Assembly (NCBI GenBank): GCA_016194835.1
Contig: JACQAU010000033.1
Span: 1-10,269 of the forward strand
DNA length: 10,269 nucleotides
Direction: 5' to 3'
From: Deltaproteobacteria bacterium
GTDB taxonomy: Bacteria; Bdellovibrionota; UBA1018
The notes beneath the pieces were generated by a model that was not told the DNA's origin, made no database searches, and worked only from the letters and a program-made list of their open reading frames with translations. Shown in pieces: positions 5,316-10,269 of the stretch. Positions within the stretch are counted from its first letter, which is position 1. Each line of letters starts with the position of its first letter. Both the position numbers and the translations under genes were made by a program.

Positions 5316-6725
5316 ATGAAAAAAATAAATATCTTATTTATAATAGTGACTGTTTTTTCGTCTCATCTGTCGTTTGCTGAAAAAGATGCACCTGCAACTG
5401 TTGTGTTACTGAAGGGTAAAGCCGCAAAAAAAGTTTCTGATGGTCCACCAGTGTGGCTAAAAGTAGGCGACACAATCGAACAAAATGCTTTTGTCACAAC
5501 CACTACAGAAAGCTCTATTAAGCTTTTATTGAAAAATAAAACACAAATGAGCTTAGGACCAAATAGTAGTATTCAGTTAGGAGATGATGAGGCCTTTTTA
5601 AGTAAAGGAGTAATCAGAACCAAGGTTGTACCAAAACCACAAAAAATTGCGGGTTTTAAGCCAAAGTTTGTTATAAAAACACGCTCTGCAACCATGGGAG
5701 TTAGAGGGACCGAAAATCAAGCAGGGTATAATCCACAAAACGACATTACTACGGCAGTTGGATTTAGTGGTGAGACCTTGCTTGTCAAGACACGACCAGA
5801 AGACATCCAAGGGTTATCAAAACAGGAACTTGTAGATAAAGTGTTTAACGAAAAGGCTGCTGTTATTACAGAAGGAACTTTTTCGACAGTCAATCCAAGT
5901 TATGAAGCTGCTACTATCCCAACAAAAATATCTCCCGCTCAATTTGAAAGCTTAAAAAATACAGACCCCTCCGAACAGAAACAAACAAAAGATGTAAAGC
6001 AACAGGACATGGCTAAAGTTTCGCAAATGGTTCGTTCGCCTATCCCTCCTGGTGTAGATCCAAAAAATTTTGCTGGCACTGGAGAGGGTATAAAAGAGCT
6101 AGGTGGTTTGCCACCTCAAGGTACAATACCTGGCGGTATGGGTGGTCAATCACAGCCACCACCTGACGGTTTTTTTAACAAATCTACTGGAGCTTATGCT
6201 CCTCCTGCTGGAGTCTATGTTGATTTCAAAACAGGACTTTTTATCCCTCCGCCACCAGGTAGCACGTATGACCCAATTGCTAATGTGTTTGTTCCTCCTC
6301 CATTTGTAGGAGGTATTGATTCTGCAGGACACTATGTACCACCAAATGGCTACGACCTAGATCCCAAAAAAGGATTTGTTCATGTAGACATGCCAGGTGG
6401 TCCAATGGGAGGTCCTGGAGGTCCGCCAAAAGATTTAAGTGGTTATGGAGACCCTAACCGTAGACCTGATATGTCGCATGGACCAATATTTGACCAAGGA
6501 GGATTTGGGGGATTTCCACCACCCCCTGGTGATCTGCATCCTGGTGGCCCAGGTGGGCCATATCCCGGTGGCTCTCCACCTCCTGGAGGATATCTTCCGC
6601 CACCTGGCGGATATTTTGGTGATCCATACAATCCAAACAACCCTCCCCCTGGAGGTTATCAACAACCTCCGCCACCACCACCAGGGTCTACAACAAATAT
6701 TAATTTTAAAATAACTATTCAATAA
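5316..6725 (+). CDS. secreted FecR-domain protein with Pro/Gly-rich repeat tail
   Basis: The 469-residue protein has a Sec signal peptide (MKK start, cut predicted after SFA at 21/22). A FecR domain spans about residues 28-145: WLKVGDTI, the ESSIKLLLKNKT strand and SLGPNSSIQL, then the closing TRSATMGVRGTE. In iron transport FecR senses a TonB receptor and controls an ECF sigma factor, but here there is no inner-membrane anchor, sigma factor or receptor, so it is a stand-alone periplasmic or surface FecR protein, a type often linked with envelope structures. A Lys/Gln-rich linker follows (about 195-240). Residues 285-358 hold five degenerate repeats, and about 359-455 is almost pure Pro/Gly/Tyr sequence. 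The last residues, INFKITIQ, could form a strand. AAGGGA lies 11 bases before the start. Co-transcription with both neighbours is very likely. Confidence 0.88.
   Translation: MKKINILFIIVTVFSSHLSFAEKDAPATVVLLKGKAAKKVSDGPPVWLKVGDTIEQNAFVTTTTESSIKLLLKNKTQMSLGPNSSIQLGDDEAFLSKGVIRTKVVPKPQKIAGFKPKFVIKTRSATMGVRGTENQAGYNPQNDITTAVGFSGETLLVKTRPEDIQGLSKQELVDKVFNEKAAVITEGTFSTVNPSYEAATIPTKISPAQFESLKNTDPSEQKQTKDVKQQDMAKVSQMVRSPIPPGVDPKNFAGTGEGIKELGGLPPQGTIPGGMGGQSQPPPDGFFNKSTGAYAPPAGVYVDFKTGLFIPPPPGSTYDPIANVFVPPPFVGGIDSAGHYVPPNGYDLDPKKGFVHVDMPGGPMGGPGGPPKDLSGYGDPNRRPDMSHGPIFDQGGFGGFPPPPGDLHPGGPGGPYPGGSPPPGGYLPPPGGYFGDPYNPNNPPPGGYQQPPPPPPGSTTNINFKITIQ
6168..6390 (+). repeat. five degenerate aromatic/PPxG protein repeats in the FecR-domain gene
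   Basis: Residues about 285-358 show a recurring unit of 13-18 residues: an aromatic-acidic start (such as TYDP or YDLDP), then [TA]-G-x-[FY]-x-P-P-x-G. Examples are TGAYAPPAG, TGLFIPPPPG, ANVFVPPPFVG and AGHYVPPNG; the fifth copy (KKGFVHV) has lost the prolines. The DNA copies are diverged, so this is an old protein repeat and not a recent tandem duplication. Confidence 0.65.
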
Positions 6726-6734
6726 GAAGGAATT

Positions 6735-8345
6735 ATGAAAATTATTAATTCGATTATTCTTGTTTTGCTAGTAATAAGCAGTCTTGGGCTTGGAGCAGAA
6801 GCGCCATCTAAACTCAATCCAAAACTAACCGAAGTATATACGCTATACAATAAAGGTGTCTATCCACAGGCTATTTTGCTTTTAGATAAAATCTTAATTG
6901 AAGCACCGAATCTAAACGACAAAGGGCTATTGGATTACTGGTTAGGAATTTGTAATTCGAAACAGCAAAATTATATAAAAGCGATTTCTCATTTTGAAAA
7001 AGCTATTTTAAAAGGCATGCAAGCTACAGATATTTATTATGAATTAGGCCAGGCACAATATACAGTTAATCAACTAAAGACAGCAAAAAATTCTTTTAAG
7101 AAATCTATGCAAAATAAATATAAAACTGGTGCCGCTTTATATTATATAGGATCTATTTCTCAAATTTTAGAAGAATTTGCTGAAGCTGAAAATAGTTATC
7201 AAGAAATATTAAAATTAGATCAAGATAATGACAAGGTCAAACAGGCCGCACTGTTGCAGCTTGCTGAGATAGGCCTAATTCCTTTAGAAAAACTAAAAGA
7301 CAAAAAAATTAAAAATGAAAAAATACTAAACACTGTCATTCCTGCATACAAAAAAGCAAAAAATTACGATTTAGAAACCGCTGTTGCAAAACAGGCACAA
7401 ACCAAAATCGATGAACTTGAGCAACTTTTAGGACAGGAAGTTGCACACTTTAAAAATGGAATGCCAATGCCACAAAAGTTATTTACTTTTAAATGTAGCG
7501 AAGAACTCAAATATGACACCAACGTTGTAACTCAGGCAGACCAAGCCATAACACTAGTGAGCAATAAGGCTTCTGCTTTATTGAAATCTGAGATTTTTAC
7601 AAAATTTGAAAAAATAATAGAAGACAGTTGGTCAATCTCTCCAGAAATTTATATCAATCACACCATTCATGCGCAGAGAACAACGCCAAGTGTATATCAA
7701 AACGATCAAGTTAGCTTGAGTGCAACCTTAAAAAATCGTTACGAACATACTTGGCTTAAACAACCGGCTGGCTTTAGTTTTGACATGGATTACAATTTGC
7801 TCTTAAGGGATTACCAGCAAAATCATTCTTATCTTTTTTATAGCAGGTATTATAATTTTACCCTAAGCGAAAGAACAAAAATTTTCTCTGCAGGCAATAC
7901 TACATTAAGTGGCAACCTCAAGCTTTATGCCAACGAAAGTGAGGGCCTAAATGCAACAAATCCTGCCGGCACACTCTCGCAGTTATTTGACTTGACGCCA
8001 GAGTGGAATTTATTAATTTTATTTAATATTGATTACAATCGAGCACGTGATCAAACTAACGACAAATTAACTTACAAACTGAGTACTTCATTAAATAAAT
8101 TAAATTTGTTTTGGGATATTAATACAACATTTGGTTTTGATTTTTCATATATTAACACAAAACAACAGTTGTCATCGCGAGGGTATGAAAAAACTCTCAG
8201 TCCCTCTCTCACATTTCGCAAAAATTGGACCAATATGCTGTCTACTGCTTTAAGCTATAATTTTACACGTAATATTTCTTTGGACACACAAAATTATGCT
8301 TATTCAAAGCATATTATTGGACTTGGAGTCTTTTGCCAGATTTAA
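6735..8345 (+). CDS. TPR protein with predicted C-terminal outer-membrane beta-barrel
   Basis: The 536-residue protein starts with a Sec signal peptide (cut near GLGA/E, 21/22). About residues 30-175 form four TPR-like helix pairs (such as YNKGVYPQAILLLDKIL and FAEAENSYQEILKLD), a scaffold for protein binding in the periplasm. A helical linker follows to about 240. The final roughly 290 residues look like a beta-barrel: alternating hydrophobic/polar strands rich in Tyr, Asn and Ser, opened by ELKYDTNVV, similar to the D-[ST]-N-V motif common at the start of such barrels. It ends GVFCQI, without the usual terminal Phe or Trp. The layout (TPR then barrel, next to a lipoprotein gene) resembles Slam surface-lipoprotein exporters, and TPR-barrel polysaccharide export proteins are an alternative. 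AGAAGGA lies 4 bases before the ATG, 9 bp after the FecR stop. Confidence 0.8.
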   Translation: MKIINSIILVLLVISSLGLGAEAPSKLNPKLTEVYTLYNKGVYPQAILLLDKILIEAPNLNDKGLLDYWLGICNSKQQNYIKAISHFEKAILKGMQATDIYYELGQAQYTVNQLKTAKNSFKKSMQNKYKTGAALYYIGSISQILEEFAEAENSYQEILKLDQDNDKVKQAALLQLAEIGLIPLEKLKDKKIKNEKILNTVIPAYKKAKNYDLETAVAKQAQTKIDELEQLLGQEVAHFKNGMPMPQKLFTFKCSEELKYDTNVVTQADQAITLVSNKASALLKSEIFTKFEKIIEDSWSISPEIYINHTIHAQRTTPSVYQNDQVSLSATLKNRYEHTWLKQPAGFSFDMDYNLLLRDYQQNHSYLFYSRYYNFTLSERTKIFSAGNTTLSGNLKLYANESEGLNATNPAGTLSQLFDLTPEWNLLILFNIDYNRARDQTNDKLTYKLSTSLNKLNLFWDINTTFGFDFSYINTKQQLSSRGYEKTLSPSLTFRKNWTNMLSTALSYNFTRNISLDTQNYAYSKHIIGLGVFCQI

Positions 8346-8851
8346 AATATATCCTCTTGCAAAGGAATTAGTACACACACCAATGTTGATTTCTGGATAT
8401 GACAACGTGTTGCTCTAAATTCTTCTATTCCGTCATAGTGTTCTAATTTAAAATGCGCAGAAATCTGAGTTGCTGGCTGGAATGAAAGGCTAATATCACA
8501 AATAGCTGCTTCTGTAGAATAACAAGTATTCATCAAATCGCTTACTTGTCCAGAATATCGCACAACCAAACTTTCATTTATACTATCTGAGAGTTCTAAT
8601 ATAAAATTTTCATCTATTTTAGATAATTGTAAATTACTCATACTACCTTGCAGTAAGATTGAATCAATTGTTGTTGTTTTAATAATATTAAAAGTCTGTT
8701 GCTCCATAAGATGAGATTTAAATAAAACTGTTTTTCCGACTTTCAACGTGGATTCTGATTTGGATGAGCTTTTGAATCCGACACTAAATACAAACAAAGC
8801 GGTAAGTAAGAAAAATACTAATTTTTTCATTATTCGATTAATATCATGCAT
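8342..8851 (-). CDS. exported protein of unknown function (169 aa)
   Basis: I do not recognise a family. The ATG at 8851 is chosen because GGGAGGC (8862-8856) lies just upstream of it. A GTG at 8875 and an ATG at 8866 are in frame but would place this ribosome binding site inside the gene. The N-terminus has a basic, Met-rich start (MHDINRIMKK), a strong hydrophobic run and then FKSSSKSES, so it is a signal peptide or anchor without a lipobox. The rest is beta-prone, with four Cys in two close pairs near the C-terminal half (CYSTEAAIC and CHIQKSTLVC), which could form disulfides. It lies 24 bp downstream of the large exported protein gene and is probably co-transcribed with it. Its stop codon overlaps that of the convergent TPR/barrel gene. 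Confidence 0.75.
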   Translation of the reverse strand: MHDINRIMKKLVFFLLTALFVFSVGFKSSSKSESTLKVGKTVLFKSHLMEQQTFNIIKTTTIDSILLQGSMSNLQLSKIDENFILELSDSINESLVVRYSGQVSDLMNTCYSTEAAICDISLSFQPATQISAHFKLEHYDGIEEFRATRCHIQKSTLVCVLIPLQEDIF

Positions 8852-8875
8852 TTTTGCCTCCCACATATAATACAC

Positions 8876-10269
8876 TCACTGTGTTGCAAAAACTGTAAAT
8901 CCTCGTGTTCTTGAAAATTCTGAACTCGGTGTAGTCTGAAAAATTTTAACCTGTACTCTATCAAATCCTGGTTTTAGACAAGACCCTTTGAGAAGTGTTC
9001 TTTCACCTGCAACAGCAACAGGGCTAATATCTTCCATTGGTGCAGCAGCTTTAGTATTGTCATTAAAACATTTCGCCTGTAAGCTCATGCCTTTCCATGT
9101 TTCATTGGTACCGCTTTCGGCTTCCCAACTCAACAGTGCATTTGAGGCTCCTTTTTGAGCATCAAAGCCTTTTAGGGTTCTCAAATCCACAGTCTGATCA
9201 AGAGATTTGGCATAGGTCGTTGAACCAGTAAAATCAGAATACATATATGGGTCTTCGTTTAAAACTTTAATCAACGTGACACTAACATCTGAATTGATAT
9301 CTCTAGTGTTTGTGAGTCCTATCAAATACACCGCACCAGTGCCTCTGACTAATCCGGCTATCTTACCATTATTGAGACTACTAAGTGGTCCGAGAGAACT
9401 GAGACCTGTCGTAATAGATCTTGTGTTCTGACATTGAGATAAGTTAGCGGCACAAGAATCAGGATAAATTTTCAGTCCAGCACCCCAAGAGCTCTGAAAA
9501 ATCACATGACTTAGTTGTTCATGTGCAGCTGTATATGCGCCGCCGCTTGAGTTCAAAACCTTCCCATCCGAACTGAGTGCCATTGCATACATCCCAGATG
9601 ATCCTGCACTACCAAGATACTCTTTATTTGTTACATTTAATTTTTGAATTATACCCCCTGCCCAATAAAGTGTATAACTCTGCTGATGAATGCCACAACT
9701 GTAAGCTCCAATTCCTCCAATATTTGATCCAAATATTGTAAAAACTTCTGCATTTCCTAGTGACTGGTTCTCTAAAATTGGGAACTGAGCTAGCTTCATC
9801 ATGCCTTCTGTACTAGCATAAATCATAGCGACATAACTTCTGTCTAAAATACGATAGGTTGTTACACATGATCTTGCATAACTAACGGCGTCAGCTGCCT
9901 GATATACTAATGGCACTGGAACATTAGTTGGAGTTTTTCGATTAATGATCCAAACTCGCCCATATTGACTAAAGACTGCTCCAGCTTCAGTAACCGTAGT
10001 TCTTGTGCCTGCTGCCTGTCCATCTTGTAGTGACCATTGCAACATTGGATAATTATTAGTTTTGTCTAGTAAAATATTATAAACATGCTTTGACGTAGTA
10101 GCTACCCAAACAGAATCATCTGAGACACTACTAGAAAATCGAAACGAAAAACTAAAGTTGGGATTATACTTACTAGCGTCTGTGGTTTGAGTATCTGTGG
10201 TTTGCTTTGTAACATGTAAACTATATTTTTGCTCACAGGCCAAAGATAAAACAATCAGAACACCTACAG
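8876..10269 (-). CDS. large exported, probably lipid-anchored protein, 5' end outside window
   Basis: The reading frame stays open to the window edge, so the true start lies beyond 10269. A TTG at 10243 is inside the signal peptide and is not the start. The visible N-terminal residues, VGVLIVLSLAC followed by EQKYS, look like the end of a lipoprotein signal with Cys as the lipidated residue, though the position three before Cys is Ser instead of the usual Leu. The 463 visible residues are rich in Ser, Thr, Gly and Tyr and contain many short strand-turn units (such as DSVWVATTSKHVYNILLD, YAMALSSDGKVLNSSGG and NNGKIAGLVRGTGAVYLIG) that suggest a beta-propeller-like fold. Several Cys are spread along it. 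I do not recognise a specific family. It heads a likely two-gene unit with the 8342-8851 gene. Confidence 0.8.
   Translation of the reverse strand, partial: VGVLIVLSLACEQKYSLHVTKQTTDTQTTDASKYNPNFSFSFRFSSSVSDDSVWVATTSKHVYNILLDKTNNYPMLQWSLQDGQAAGTRTTVTEAGAVFSQYGRVWIINRKTPTNVPVPLVYQAADAVSYARSCVTTYRILDRSYVAMIYASTEGMMKLAQFPILENQSLGNAEVFTIFGSNIGGIGAYSCGIHQQSYTLYWAGGIIQKLNVTNKEYLGSAGSSGMYAMALSSDGKVLNSSGGAYTAAHEQLSHVIFQSSWGAGLKIYPDSCAANLSQCQNTRSITTGLSSLGPLSSLNNGKIAGLVRGTGAVYLIGLTNTRDINSDVSVTLIKVLNEDPYMYSDFTGSTTYAKSLDQTVDLRTLKGFDAQKGASNALLSWEAESGTNETWKGMSLQAKCFNDNTKAAAPMEDISPVAVAGERTLLKGSCLKPGFDRVQVKIFQTTPSSEFSRTRGFTVFATQ

Noticed and set aside
6103..6722. Several overlapping open frames on both strands within the FecR-domain gene
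   Set aside because: They are by-products of the Pro/Gly-rich coding sequence, whose skewed codons suppress stops in other frames. None has a signal or family resemblance.
1..10269. CRISPR arrays, tRNA/rRNA genes, insertion sequences, integrase or attachment sites
   Set aside because: I saw no regularly spaced direct repeats, no cloverleaf-type sequences and no transposase or integrase reading frames.

Overview
The window looks like AT-rich chromosomal DNA from a Gram-negative bacterium. An LPS-type heptosyltransferase, several Sec and lipoprotein signal peptides, and a TPR protein with a predicted outer-membrane barrel all point to a double-membrane cell. The mix of unknown surface lipoproteins, a FecR-domain protein and a TPR/beta-barrel protein reminds me of Bdellovibrio-like (Bdellovibrionota) genomes, but that is a guess from style and not proven by the sequence. 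No mobile element, CRISPR array, tRNA or rRNA was seen.

Layout. Positions 1-934 (minus) hold most of a glycosyltransferase family 9 (heptosyltransferase-type) gene whose 3' end lies outside the window. A strong intrinsic terminator at 964-997 ends the next gene, a 77-residue secreted Lys/His-rich peptide (1036-1269, minus). An AT-rich spacer with several inverted repeats follows. At 1496-3042 (minus) lies a damaged two-gene unit. carA (small subunit of carbamoyl-phosphate synthase) is broken in two frames and has lost its interdomain linker. The gene coupled directly to its stop codon is broken by a one-base shift at an A7 tract.

Divergent from carA, 3120-4265 (plus) encodes a minimal RecQ-type helicase: helicase core plus zinc cysteines only. 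A plus-strand operon follows: a lipoprotein (4343-5314), a FecR-domain protein with a long Pro/Gly-rich tail (5316-6725), and a TPR plus predicted beta-barrel protein (6735-8345). Spacings of 1 and 9 bp make co-transcription very likely. A 14-bp perfect palindrome sits just before the ribosome binding site of the first gene.

The right end holds two minus-strand genes: a large exported, probably lipid-anchored protein whose 5' end runs past the window (8876-10269) and a smaller exported protein downstream of it (8342-8851). The latter's stop codon overlaps the stop codon of the TPR/barrel gene.

How it fits together. The most interesting intact unit is the lipoprotein / FecR / TPR-barrel operon. 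Its last protein has the general build of TPR-barrel exporters such as Slam, which would make the lipoprotein a natural candidate cargo; this is a hypothesis. The most unusual lesion is the split carA, which either marks local loss of de novo pyrimidine/arginine carbamoyl phosphate supply or, less likely, a CarA working as two polypeptides.
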